Of a stretch of 64,000 bases of DNA, positions 33,530-42,274 are shown piece after piece (the stretch's first letter is position 1; each line of letters starts with the position of its first letter). The DNA lies in NCBI GenBank assembly GCA_017474845.1, contig JAFVGS010000020.1, forward strand, positions 27,030 to 91,029, read 5' to 3'. Origin of the DNA: Prevotella sp. Its GTDB lineage: Bacteria > Bacteroidota > Bacteroidia > Bacteroidales > Bacteroidaceae. The notes beneath the pieces were generated by a model, which searched no databases, was not told the origin of the DNA, and was given only the letters and a program-made list of their open reading frames with translations. The translations under genes were made by a program, and so were the position numbers.

Positions 33530-34387
33530 ATGAAACTGAATCTTCAAAAACCACTCGTCATCTTCGACCTGGAGACGACGGGTTTGGATTTGGTCAAGGA
33601 CCGTGTGATACAGATATCATATATTAAGGTGTATCCCGACGGCCGCGAGGAGCGTGGCGACCATCTCATCAATCCCGAGAAGCCCATCGAGCCCATCATC
33701 ACCCAGCTGACGGGCATCTCTGACGATGACGTGAAGGACAAGCCGACGTTCAAGCAGCTGGCCAAGGAACTGTCGGAAAAGTTCACCGGTTCGGACTTTG
33801 CGGGCTTCAACTCGAACAACTTCGACATTCCCCTACTCGCTGAGGAATTCCTGCGTGCCGGCGTGGACTTCGACTTCTCCAAGTGTCGTATGATCGATGC
33901 CTGTACCATCTTCCGCAAGATGGAACGCCGTAACCTCGCCGCCGCCTATAAGTTCTACTGTGGACGGAAGATGGAGGAAGACTTCGAGGCTCACCGTGCC
34001 GATCAGGATACAGAAGCCACCTACCGCGTGCTGATGGGACAGCTCGACAAGTATGCTCCTGGTGCCAACGAGGATCCTGAGAAGGTGCTGGAGAACGACA
34101 TGGACCAGCTGAACGAGTTCTCGAAACAGAACAAGAACGTGGACTTCGCAGGCCGCATTATCTGGGCAGAGCAGAAGGACGCTAAGGGCAATCCCCTACT
34201 CGACGCCGACGGCAAGCCCAAGATGATCGAGGTGTTCAACTTCGGTAAGCACAAGGGCCTTCCCGTGGCTGACGTGCTGCATATCGATCCGGGCTACTAC
34301 AGCTGGATCCTGTCGGGCGACTTCACATACAACACGAAGCAGGTACTGACTCGCATCCGTCTCCGCGAGGCGAAACTGAATGGGTGA
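33530..34387 (+). CDS. DEDDh 3'-5' exonuclease (DnaQ-like)
   Basis: A 285-residue exonuclease related to the polymerase III epsilon subunit. Exo I is VIFDLETTGLD (Asp13 and Glu15), Exo II is in FAGFNSNNFDIPLL, and Exo III is HRADQDTEATY, giving the DEDDh set. The C-terminal part, FNFGKHKGLPVADVL to YYSWIL, is a small add-on found in related exonucleases. It may proofread or act in repair with the clamp encoded just upstream. Its 3' end overlaps the start of the DUF4835 gene by 8 bases. Confidence 0.92.
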   Translation: MKLNLQKPLVIFDLETTGLDLVKDRVIQISYIKVYPDGREERGDHLINPEKPIEPIITQLTGISDDDVKDKPTFKQLAKELSEKFTGSDFAGFNSNNFDIPLLAEEFLRAGVDFDFSKCRMIDACTIFRKMERRNLAAAYKFYCGRKMEEDFEAHRADQDTEATYRVLMGQLDKYAPGANEDPEKVLENDMDQLNEFSKQNKNVDFAGRIIWAEQKDAKGNPLLDADGKPKMIEVFNFGKHKGLPVADVLHIDPGYYSWILSGDFTYNTKQVLTRIRLREAKLNG

Positions 34388-35321
34388 ACAGGTGAAAAAT
34401 TGGAGATCTTTAAAAAAAAGTGTATTGGTGGGGAGTCTTTCACTTCTTCACCTTTTCACTTTTTCACCTTTACATGCCCAGGAACTCCAGGCACGTATCA
34501 ACATCAACCATAGCAAGATCCAGGGTACGGACGTCAGCGTGTTTGAGAATCTGCAGCAGACCCTCGAGCAGTTCGTCAACGAGCGGCAATGGACTGATCT
34601 GCAGTTCCAGAAGAACGAGCGCATCACGTGTAACTTCAACATCACGGTGGATAAGTACGTCAAGGAAGACAACCGCTTCGAGTGTACTGCCCTCATTCAG
34701 GCCAATCGTCCGGTCTACAACTCTGCCTACACCTCTACCTTATATAATAATAAGGACGAGAACTTCCATTTCAACTTCGCTCAGTTCGACCAGCTGAACT
34801 ATAACGACGAGACGATAGTCAACCAGCTGACGGCGCTCTTCGCCTACTATGCCTACCTGATCATCGGCCTCGACCTTGACAGCTTTGCGCCGATGGGCGG
34901 CACGGACATCCTGCAGAAGTGCATGTATCTGGTGAACAATGCCCAGGATCTGGGATTCCCTGGCTGGAAGACGTTCGAGGACAGCCGTAACCGCTTTGCC
35001 ATCATCAACGACTATCTCGACGAGTCGATGCGCCCCTTCCGTCAGATGCAGTACGACTACTACCGCAAGGGCCTCGATGAGATGGCCAACAATGCGGAGC
35101 GCGGAAGGACGGAGATTTCAAAAGCCCTTGACGGTCTGAAGGTAACTCACGAGAACAAACCCCTGAGTCTGTTGCCCCAGATCTGGACTGACTATAAGAA
35201 AGATGAGCTCAAGAGCATCTACAAGGGCAAGGGCACCCAGAAGGAGAAGGAACGTATCTACGACATGCTGATGAGCATCAATGCCTCGCAGAGCAATACC
35301 TGGGAAGACATTAAAAAGTAA
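34380..35321 (+). CDS. DUF4835 secreted protein
   Basis: A 313-residue exported protein of the Bacteroidota DUF4835 family, usually found next to recN. The mature part begins near QELQARININHSKIQGTDVS, with the family motif RQWTDLQF and later FAYYAYLIIGLDLDSF. The function is unknown. Its start region is odd: the first 34 residues, including the signal peptide core (LSLLHLFTFSPLHAQ), are encoded by GTGAA-type intergenic repeats that can pair with each other across the start codon (34383-34397 with 34437-34471). The true start could be different, for example further downstream. Confidence 0.88.
   Translation: MGEQVKNWRSLKKSVLVGSLSLLHLFTFSPLHAQELQARININHSKIQGTDVSVFENLQQTLEQFVNERQWTDLQFQKNERITCNFNITVDKYVKEDNRFECTALIQANRPVYNSAYTSTLYNNKDENFHFNFAQFDQLNYNDETIVNQLTALFAYYAYLIIGLDLDSFAPMGGTDILQKCMYLVNNAQDLGFPGWKTFEDSRNRFAIINDYLDESMRPFRQMQYDYYRKGLDEMANNAERGRTEISKALDGLKVTHENKPLSLLPQIWTDYKKDELKSIYKGKGTQKEKERIYDMLMSINASQSNTWEDIKK
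34383..34471. repeat. GGTGAAAAA inverted repeats spanning the start of the DUF4835 gene
   Basis: GTGAACAGGTGAAAAA on the left pairs with TTCACTTCTTCACCTTTTCA and following bases on the right. The stem would enclose the first codons and might influence translation. The right arm encodes the signal-peptide core. Confidence 0.6.
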
Positions 35322-35324
35322 ACC

Positions 35325-36986
35325 ATGCTTAAGTCATTATATATCAAGAACTTTACGCTGATTGATGAACTGGATATTGAACTCCATCCGGGCTTCTCTG
35401 TCATTACGGGAGAGACGGGTGCTGGTAAGAGTATCATCCTCGGAGCCATCGCCCTGCTGTTAGGTCAGAGGGCCGACTCGAAGTCCATCAAGCAGGGAGC
35501 CGACAAGTGCGTCATCGAGGCACATTTCGACCTGACGCGCTACGATATGGACGCCTTCTTCAGCGACAACGACATCGAGAACGACGCCGAAGACTGCATT
35601 GTCCGTCGTGAACTGTTGGCATCGGGCAAGAGCCGGGCCTTCATCAACGATACCCCCGTACAGCTCTCGATGCTCAAGGAACTGGGAGAACAGCTTGTAG
35701 ACGTGCACTCCCAGCATCAGAACCTCCTGCTCAACAAACAGGACTTCCAGTTGGGTGTGGTCGATATCTTTGCCGACGACGCCAGGCAACTCGCCCAATA
35801 CCAGCAGACATACAAGGAATATCATCAGGTGAAGCAACAGCTCGACGACCTCCGTGAGAGCATCGAGCGCAACCGTCAGAACGCAGACTTCCTGCGGTTC
35901 CAATACGACGAACTGACGCAGGCCCGCCTGATGGAGGGCGAACAGGAGGAACTCGAACAACAAAGCGAAACGATGAGCCACTCCGAAGACATCAAGAGTG
36001 CGCTCTACGAGGCCGACAACGCCCTGACTGCCGAACAGACGGGTGTTGTCACGGCCCTGCACTCCACGCTCTACGAACTGCGGAAGATCGGCGAGGTCTA
36101 CCCTGCCGCTGCAGAACTCGAACAGCGCATAGACAGCTGTTACATCGAACTGAAGGACATCGCCCAGGAGGTGAGCAGCCATCTGGAGCGCATCGAATTC
36201 GACCCCGCAGAGATGGATGCCGTCAACAACCGCCTCGACAAGCTCTACGACCTCGAGAAGAAATACCACGTGGAGACCGTCGAAGAACTCATCGCCAAGC
36301 GTGACGAACTCAGTCAGCAGCTCAACAATATCGACAACAGCGACGAAGCCCTCTCCGCCCTGGAGCAGCAGCTCACAAAGCTGCAGGCCCAGGCAGAGAA
36401 AGAGGCGGACGCCCTCACAAAGCTTCGCACCAAGGCCGCCAAGCTGATTGAGGCCGAGATGCAGACCAAGCTTGTGCCGTTGGGTATGCCGAATGTCCGT
36501 TTCTCTGTCGACATCACCCGTGAGGCGTTAGGCCTGAGCGGACAAGACCGTGTGGCTTTCCTTTTCAGCGCCAACACCTCTACCCCACTCCAGCCTATCT
36601 CGCAGGTGGCCTCAGGTGGTGAAATTGCCCGTGTGATGCTCTCGCTTAAAGCGATGATCAGTGGCGCCGTCAAGCTGCCCACCATCATCTTCGACGAGAT
36701 AGACACGGGTGTGAGTGGTAAGATGGCGGAGAAGATGGCCGAGATGATGCAGGAGATGGGCGACCACGGCCGTCAGGTCATCAGCATCACCCACCTGCCG
36801 CAGATCGCCGCCCTCGGTACCACCCACTACAAGGTGGAGAAACAGGAAACCGTATTTGGCACCGTCAGCAGCATGCACCAGCTCACTACCGACGAGCGCG
36901 TCCATGAGATCGCCCAGATGCTCAGCGGCAGTGACGTCAGTGCCGCCGCCATCGCCAACGCGAAACAATTATTACGTCTGACTTAA
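35325..36986 (+). CDS. recN: DNA repair protein RecN
   Basis: A 553-residue SMC-like ATPase of double-strand-break repair. Walker A GETGAGKS (residues 29-36) lies in the opening SLYIKNFTLIDELDIEL segment. A DVHSQHQNLLLN motif follows, then two long coiled coils (about 170-370), the ABC signature VASGGEIARVMLSLK, and Walker B IIFDEIDTGVSGKMAEKM. ITHLPQIAALGTTHYKVEK is a RecN hallmark. It starts 3 bases after the DUF4835 gene. Confidence 0.96.
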   Translation: MLKSLYIKNFTLIDELDIELHPGFSVITGETGAGKSIILGAIALLLGQRADSKSIKQGADKCVIEAHFDLTRYDMDAFFSDNDIENDAEDCIVRRELLASGKSRAFINDTPVQLSMLKELGEQLVDVHSQHQNLLLNKQDFQLGVVDIFADDARQLAQYQQTYKEYHQVKQQLDDLRESIERNRQNADFLRFQYDELTQARLMEGEQEELEQQSETMSHSEDIKSALYEADNALTAEQTGVVTALHSTLYELRKIGEVYPAAAELEQRIDSCYIELKDIAQEVSSHLERIEFDPAEMDAVNNRLDKLYDLEKKYHVETVEELIAKRDELSQQLNNIDNSDEALSALEQQLTKLQAQAEKEADALTKLRTKAAKLIEAEMQTKLVPLGMPNVRFSVDITREALGLSGQDRVAFLFSANTSTPLQPISQVASGGEIARVMLSLKAMISGAVKLPTIIFDEIDTGVSGKMAEKMAEMMQEMGDHGRQVISITHLPQIAALGTTHYKVEKQETVFGTVSSMHQLTTDERVHEIAQMLSGSDVSAAAIANAKQLLRLT

Positions 36987-37021
36987 CGAACTAAAATATG
37001 TCACGTCAGTATTTTATAAAT

Positions 37022-38725
37022 ATGTATACAATAAAACTGTTCAACAAGCAAGTATTTCGGGTGATGGCATTGTCCATTATCCATTTTTCATTATCCATTA
37101 GCGTTGCTCAGGCCCAGCCGTCGTGGGTGAAAAAGGCCACGAAGTCCGTCTTCACCCTGAAGACATTCGCCGCCGACGGTTCGCTTGTCGCCAGCAGCAA
37201 CGGCTTCTTCATTGGTCAGAACGGCGAGGCTGTCGGCAGTTTCTCACCCTTCAAGGGTGCCGTCCGTGCCATCGTCATCGATGCCCAGGGCAAGGAGACC
37301 GCCGTCGAGAGCATCCTCGGCGCCAATGACATCTATGATGTTGCCCGTTTCCGCGTGGCCAGCAACAAGACGCAGCCGTTACCCCTCTGCACCACCACGA
37401 TGACTGAAGGCAGCATGACGTGGATCCTGCCCTATCATGAGACCAAACAGCTCCTGAGCGGTCCCATCCGCAAGGCCGAGAAGTTTCTGGACCACTATGC
37501 CTACTATACCGTCGCCATCACCTCTCCCCAGCGCATGGAGAACTGTCCTCTGCTTAACGAGCAGGGCGAGGTCATCGGCCTCGTACAGCCCTCCGCCAAC
37601 GCCCAGGACTCGCTTAGCTACGCCATCAGCGTCATCTTTGCCGACTCCCTGCGCATGACGGGCTTCAGCATGAATGAGCCCTTCTACCAGCAGACACAGA
37701 TCAAGAAGGAACTGCCCGACGACCTCAAGGAGGCCAACATCGCCATCTTCCTCGCCAGCTCAAAGAACGACTCTCTGGCCTATGCCCGACTCATCGACGA
37801 TATGATCAGTAAGTTCCCCACGTCGCCAGACGGCTATACCTACAAGGCCCAGTTGCAGACCAGCAGCGGCGACTTTGCCTCAGCCGACCGGAATATGAAT
37901 GAAGCCATCCGTCTGTCGGATCCCAAAGACGACGCCCACTTCAACTTCGCCCGACTGATCTATGCCAAGGAGACGTATCAGTCTGATATGCCTTTTGAAG
38001 GCTGGAGTCTCGACAAGGCCCTCTCTGAGATCCGCGAGGCCATTGCCATCAGTCCCCTGCCCTCCTATCAGCACTTAGAGGCCGACATCCTTTTCGCCCA
38101 GAAGAAATACGCCGAAGCCAGCGACATCTATATGCAGCTCACCCAGTCACCCATGCGCAATGCCGAGCTCTTCTTCAGCGCCGCCAAGTGCAAGGCGCAG
38201 TTACGTGACACCACGGCGATGCTCTCCCTGCTTGACAGTTGTGTCAACACCTTCTCCAAGCCTTACTTCAAGGAGGCTGCCCCCTACCTTTGGGAGCGTG
38301 CCGAGGCTCGTCGCGAAGCAGGCAGATACCGTGACGCCGTCGCTGACATGAACGAATACGAGAAGCTCATGAGTGCCAACATCAACGAGAGCTTCTACTA
38401 CATCCGTCATCAGACCAACATCCAGGCACACCTCTACCAGCAGGCTCTCAACGACATCAACCAGGCCATCAAGATGAATCCACAGGAGACGCTCTATTAC
38501 GCAGAGAAAGCCTCACTTGAAGTGCGCGTCGGACTCTTCGACAATGCCATCGCCACGGCCAAGGAGTGCATCGCCGTCGACCCCAACAACAGCGACGGTT
38601 ATCTCTTCCTCGGCCTCGCCCAATGTCTGAAGGACAACAAGAAAGAAGGCCTCGACAATCTCCGCAAGGCCAAGGAACTTGGCGATCCGCAGGCCGACGC
38701 CCTGATTGAGAAGTACAGCAAATAA
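37022..38725 (+). CDS. secreted TPR protein with an inactive trypsin-like domain
   Basis: About 567 residues. A signal peptide precedes a trypsin/HtrA-like domain (about 40-220) with SSNGFFIGQNGEAVGSFSPFKGA, ILGANDIYDVARFRV and CPLLNEQGEVIGLVQP. The His normally in the TNxHV motif and the GNSGGP serine are replaced (SFSP and MENCPL), so it should not be a protease. TPR repeats follow to the end, including SDGYLFLGLAQCL. It may be a scaffold or binding protein at the envelope. The signal-peptide core IIHFSLSISVAQAQ is encoded by a CCATTATCCATT-type repeat. An alternative start lies at 36998. A terminator follows. Confidence 0.82.
   Translation: MYTIKLFNKQVFRVMALSIIHFSLSISVAQAQPSWVKKATKSVFTLKTFAADGSLVASSNGFFIGQNGEAVGSFSPFKGAVRAIVIDAQGKETAVESILGANDIYDVARFRVASNKTQPLPLCTTTMTEGSMTWILPYHETKQLLSGPIRKAEKFLDHYAYYTVAITSPQRMENCPLLNEQGEVIGLVQPSANAQDSLSYAISVIFADSLRMTGFSMNEPFYQQTQIKKELPDDLKEANIAIFLASSKNDSLAYARLIDDMISKFPTSPDGYTYKAQLQTSSGDFASADRNMNEAIRLSDPKDDAHFNFARLIYAKETYQSDMPFEGWSLDKALSEIREAIAISPLPSYQHLEADILFAQKKYAEASDIYMQLTQSPMRNAELFFSAAKCKAQLRDTTAMLSLLDSCVNTFSKPYFKEAAPYLWERAEARREAGRYRDAVADMNEYEKLMSANINESFYYIRHQTNIQAHLYQQALNDINQAIKMNPQETLYYAEKASLEVRVGLFDNAIATAKECIAVDPNNSDGYLFLGLAQCLKDNKKEGLDNLRKAKELGDPQADALIEKYSK
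37068..37101. repeat. CCATTATCCATT repeat encoding a signal peptide
   Basis: Tandem TCCATTATCCATTTTTCATT-like units, common between genes in these genomes, lie within the coding region and specify the hydrophobic core of the signal peptide. Confidence 0.6.
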
Positions 38726-38742
38726 CAAAGATAAAATGTTGC

Positions 38743-38780
38743 AAAAAGATTCCCCTCACACTTGCAAGGGGAATCTTTTT
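38743..38780. terminator. bidirectional terminator
   Basis: A 12-bp stem AAAGATTCCCCT/AGGGGAATCTTT with A-rich and T-rich flanks separates the convergent TPR and PP2C genes. Confidence 0.85.
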
Positions 38781-40719
38781 ATTTGCAGAATTGTATGGCG
38801 AGCATCGTGAGGTCGTCGCTTTGCTCGGTATCGCCGACGAACTCGTGGACGGCGTCTGTCATCACGCTGATCAGCGTCTCAGGCGAGGCGCCTTGCTTCG
38901 TCTGAGTTGCGACAATCTCCGTGGTACGGTCCTCTCCGAACTGTTCGTGGCTGGCGTTTTCAGCCTCGGTGAGTCCGTCGGTGTAGAGGAAGATGGTCTC
39001 TCCGGAGCGGATGACGGTTTCCTGCTCCTCGAACTGCCAGTCGGGAAAGAGGCCAACAGGCAGGTTCGGTACGACGGGGAGTGTGTCGCCCTGGATGTAG
39101 GGTGCATTATGGCCGCCGTTACAGTAAGTGAGCCGGCCGGAGGCCAGATCGAACACGCCGACGAAAAGGGTAACGAACATCTGGTTGTCGTTGCCCTCGC
39201 TGATGTTCACGTTCATGGTCTGGACGATGTGCGCGGGTTTGTCGGTGTGGGCGGCGACGTTGCGGAAGAGCGTGCGGGTGACAGCCATGACGAGGGCGGC
39301 GGGAACGCCCTTGCCCGAGACGTCGCCGACGCAGAAGAAGAGTTTCTCGTCGCGGATAAAGAAGTCGTAGAGATCGCCCCCTACTCCTTTGGCAGGCGTC
39401 AACGAGCCATAGAGCTCGATATCCTTGCGGTTGGGAAAAGCGGGGAACGTCTTGGGCAGCATCGACATCTGGATGCTATAGGCCACATTGAGCTCACTCT
39501 CTATCGATGCCTTCGCGGCAGTCGACGCCTTAAGTTCCTCGACGTAGCGCGAGAGCGAGTGCTGCATGGTGTCAAACGAGTCGCGCAGCTGTGAGATCTC
39601 GTCGTTATGCTTGAATGTGGGAAGGGCGGTGTCGAAGTTTCCCTTGGCCACCTCCTGGGCCGTGTCGGAAAGGATGCCTAACGGCTTGGTGGAGCGGCGG
39701 ATGCTGTAGTGCATGAAGATGAAGATGATGATGCCGCCGATGCCCATGAAAAAGAGGATGACGATGGCCACCACCTGACCCCAGATGAACACCATGTTGT
39801 AATGCTGGAACACGACCAGCTTCCAGTCGGTATGGGGGATCGGCTTCGTAATAATATAATAAGGTGTGCCCTTCAGGTCCATCATCTCGTACTCGGACAA
39901 AACCTCCTTTTGTTCCCCTTCGAGTATCGTGAGGTCTAAGGAGTCCGTGCCGGCAATGCACTTGCCCTGGCTGTCGATGACCTGGATGGAGAATCCTACC
40001 CCATCATTGTCCTTATCGCCTTCTTCTTCGACATCATGGGAGGGGTCTATATAGAATTCCTTCCAGATGCTTTCCTCCATTTCATTGATGGCCTGATGGA
40101 GCCAGCTCATGTTCAGGTCGATGCCATAGACGCCCACCTTGCGGCCCTGGCTGTCGAAGATGGGCCGCACATAGCTGCAGTAGAGACTGCTGTCGACGGA
40201 GTCGTCGAAGTAGGGATCGGTGATATAGCCGACGGAGTCCCTGTCGAGGGCCATTCCCTTCTGATACCATACGCTGTTGAAGTAGTCATGGTGCTCGGAG
40301 CCGATCTGAAGCAGTTCGACGTGGGTGCTGTCGGTGAAATGGGCGTAAGCCTCAAACCAGCGGCCCTGGCTATTGAAGTAGTCAGGCTCGAAGGCGACGA
40401 AACAGTCGACGTAATTTTTGTTGAGGCGCAGTTCGCGCTCAAGGGCCTGGAACACCTGCTCCGGAAAGTCGAGGTTGTCTTCTATCACCGCCGAATTGTT
40501 CCTCGACGCCACTTCGACGGCCCTGTGCATCGAATCAAACTTACCGTTAAGGCCGTCGATGACATACGAGGCACGCATGCCGCCGATCATCGTCGAGATA
40601 ATGAAGACGAAGAAGAGTATGGCGCCGATGATGAGCACATTGATGAAGCAGACAATCATGATGACGCGCCAGGTGATGCGGCGAGACAGCTTGCTCTGTT
40701 TTTTCTTGAAGATGTTCAT
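38779..40719 (-). CDS. Cache-HAMP-PP2C (SpoIIE) phosphatase
   Basis: A 646-residue membrane phosphatase and paralogue of the protein at 4531-6960. The order is: membrane segment (about 18-42), extracytoplasmic Cache-like domain (about 45-305, with VAFEPDYFNSQGRWFEAY), second segment (about 310-335), HAMP with STKPLGILSDTAQEVAKGNF, and SpoIIE PP2C domain (about 415-645) with GGDLYDFFIRDE, GDVSGKGVPAAL and EQSDDLTMLAIQ. It ends right after the PP2C domain and lacks the HATPase of its paralogue. It follows dnaB by 15 bases, a curious place for a signalling phosphatase. Confidence 0.93.
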   Translation of the reverse strand: MNIFKKKQSKLSRRITWRVIMIVCFINVLIIGAILFFVFIISTMIGGMRASYVIDGLNGKFDSMHRAVEVASRNNSAVIEDNLDFPEQVFQALERELRLNKNYVDCFVAFEPDYFNSQGRWFEAYAHFTDSTHVELLQIGSEHHDYFNSVWYQKGMALDRDSVGYITDPYFDDSVDSSLYCSYVRPIFDSQGRKVGVYGIDLNMSWLHQAINEMEESIWKEFYIDPSHDVEEEGDKDNDGVGFSIQVIDSQGKCIAGTDSLDLTILEGEQKEVLSEYEMMDLKGTPYYIITKPIPHTDWKLVVFQHYNMVFIWGQVVAIVILFFMGIGGIIIFIFMHYSIRRSTKPLGILSDTAQEVAKGNFDTALPTFKHNDEISQLRDSFDTMQHSLSRYVEELKASTAAKASIESELNVAYSIQMSMLPKTFPAFPNRKDIELYGSLTPAKGVGGDLYDFFIRDEKLFFCVGDVSGKGVPAALVMAVTRTLFRNVAAHTDKPAHIVQTMNVNISEGNDNQMFVTLFVGVFDLASGRLTYCNGGHNAPYIQGDTLPVVPNLPVGLFPDWQFEEQETVIRSGETIFLYTDGLTEAENASHEQFGEDRTTEIVATQTKQGASPETLISVMTDAVHEFVGDTEQSDDLTMLAIQFCK

Positions 40720-40734
40720 AACTGATAGCGATTT

Positions 40735-42255
40735 TTAGAATGGTAAGGGTCCGTTGTCGATCGGGGGAATCGGCGGATTATTGTCCTCGCCGTTGATCTT
40801 GGAACCGCGGATCTCACCACCACCGTCCATCGGCGCACGGTTGCCGAGGTTACGGTCTTCAGGATTCTCGAAGCGGGTGTACTCACCACGGAACGTCAAT
40901 AAGACGTCGCCCGTAGCTCCCTTACGGTGCTTGGCGATGATGATCTGCGCCATGCCCCTCAGGTCGTGACCCGCATCGTCCTGATAGATATGGTAGTATT
41001 CTGGACGGTGGACGAAGAGCACCATATCCGCATCCTGCTCGATAGCTCCCGACTCACGGAGGTCAGACAGCATCGGTCGCTTGCCCTCGATGCCGTCACG
41101 TCCCTCGACGCCACGGTTCAACTGACTGAGGGCCAGGATAGGGATGTCGAGCTCCTTGGCCAGTCCCTTCAGTGAACGGGAGATCGTAGAGACCTCTTCC
41201 TGTCGGCTACCGAAACGCATGCCGTTGGCGTTCATCAGCTGCAGATAGTCGATCATGATGAGCTTGACGCCATGCTCACGCACCAGACGGCGGGCCTTGG
41301 TGCGCAGTTCGAAGACGGAGAGACCAGGCGTGTCGTCGACATAGAGCGGGGCACCCAGCAGGTTGTTGATGTGCTTGTCGAGACGGTCCCACTCGTCGCG
41401 CTGCAGCTGGCCGTTGAGGATCTTCGAACCCTGGATCTCGCAGACGTTGGAGATGAGGCGGTTGACGAGCTGGACATTCGACATTTCCAGCGAGAAGAAG
41501 GCCATCGGCACGTGGGAGTCGGCGGCGATGTTCTTCGCCATCGAGAGGGCGAAGGAGGTCTTACCCATGGCAGGGCGCCCAGCGATGATGACGAGGTCGG
41601 AGTTCTGCCAGCCGCTGGTCATGTCGTCGAGCTTGTAGTAGCCCGTGGAGATGCCCGTGAGTCCGTCGGTGTTGGCGGCAGCGGCCTGGATGACCTTCAG
41701 CGCCTGGTCGATCACGGGATTGATCTGGGTATAGTCCTTCTTCATGTTGCGCTGCGAGAGCTCGAAGAGCGAACCCTCGGCCTCCTGCATAAGTTCCTCG
41801 ACATCAACGGTCTCGTCGAAAGCCTTGGTCTGGATGGCGCTCGAGAAGGAGATGAGTTGTCGCGCCAGGGACTTCTGGGCGATAATCTGGGCGTGATACT
41901 CGATATTGGCCGACGAGGCGACCTTGGAACTCAGTTCGGCCAAATAGCCGGGGCCTCCGACTTCCTCAAGGTTACCTGACTTGGCTAACTGTTCAGTGAC
42001 AGTGAGCACGTCGACAGGACGCTCGTCCATGTTGAGGTCGCGGATGGCCGTGTAGATCATCTGGTGACGGGGGTCGTAGAAACTCTCGGGATGCAGGATC
42101 TCACAGACGACGGCATAGGCGTCCTTGTCAATCATCAGGGCGCCGAGTACGGCGTTCTCCACTTCGAGCGCCTGTGGCGGCAGATGACCGTAGGTGGTGT
42201 CCAAAGGCATCTGACGACGGGGTTTCTTGCGGGTGTTATTCTCTTGTTCTGCCAT
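40735..42255 (-). CDS. dnaB: replicative DNA helicase
   Basis: A 506-residue hexameric helicase that unwinds DNA at the replication fork. The N-terminal primase-interacting domain (LPPQALEVENAVLGALMIDK) precedes the RecA-like motor with Walker A GRPAMGKT (226-233), FFSLEMSN, MIDYLQLM as Walker B, and LSQLNRGVEGR. A short acidic/Pro-rich tail follows the core (NPPIPPIDNGPLPF). It lies between rarA (19 bases upstream) and the PP2C gene. Confidence 0.96.
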   Translation of the reverse strand: MAEQENNTRKKPRRQMPLDTTYGHLPPQALEVENAVLGALMIDKDAYAVVCEILHPESFYDPRHQMIYTAIRDLNMDERPVDVLTVTEQLAKSGNLEEVGGPGYLAELSSKVASSANIEYHAQIIAQKSLARQLISFSSAIQTKAFDETVDVEELMQEAEGSLFELSQRNMKKDYTQINPVIDQALKVIQAAAANTDGLTGISTGYYKLDDMTSGWQNSDLVIIAGRPAMGKTSFALSMAKNIAADSHVPMAFFSLEMSNVQLVNRLISNVCEIQGSKILNGQLQRDEWDRLDKHINNLLGAPLYVDDTPGLSVFELRTKARRLVREHGVKLIMIDYLQLMNANGMRFGSRQEEVSTISRSLKGLAKELDIPILALSQLNRGVEGRDGIEGKRPMLSDLRESGAIEQDADMVLFVHRPEYYHIYQDDAGHDLRGMAQIIIAKHRKGATGDVLLTFRGEYTRFENPEDRNLGNRAPMDGGGEIRGSKINGEDNNPPIPPIDNGPLPF

Positions 42256-42274
42256 ATTTAATCATTAATTTTTT

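Noticed and set aside
35460-36269. 269-residue frame antisense to recN
   Set aside because: Shadow of the RecN coiled-coil codons; Leu/Val-rich without family features.
38791-40725. Long plus-strand frames opposite the second PP2C gene
   Set aside because: Shadows; the minus-strand protein has all expected domains.
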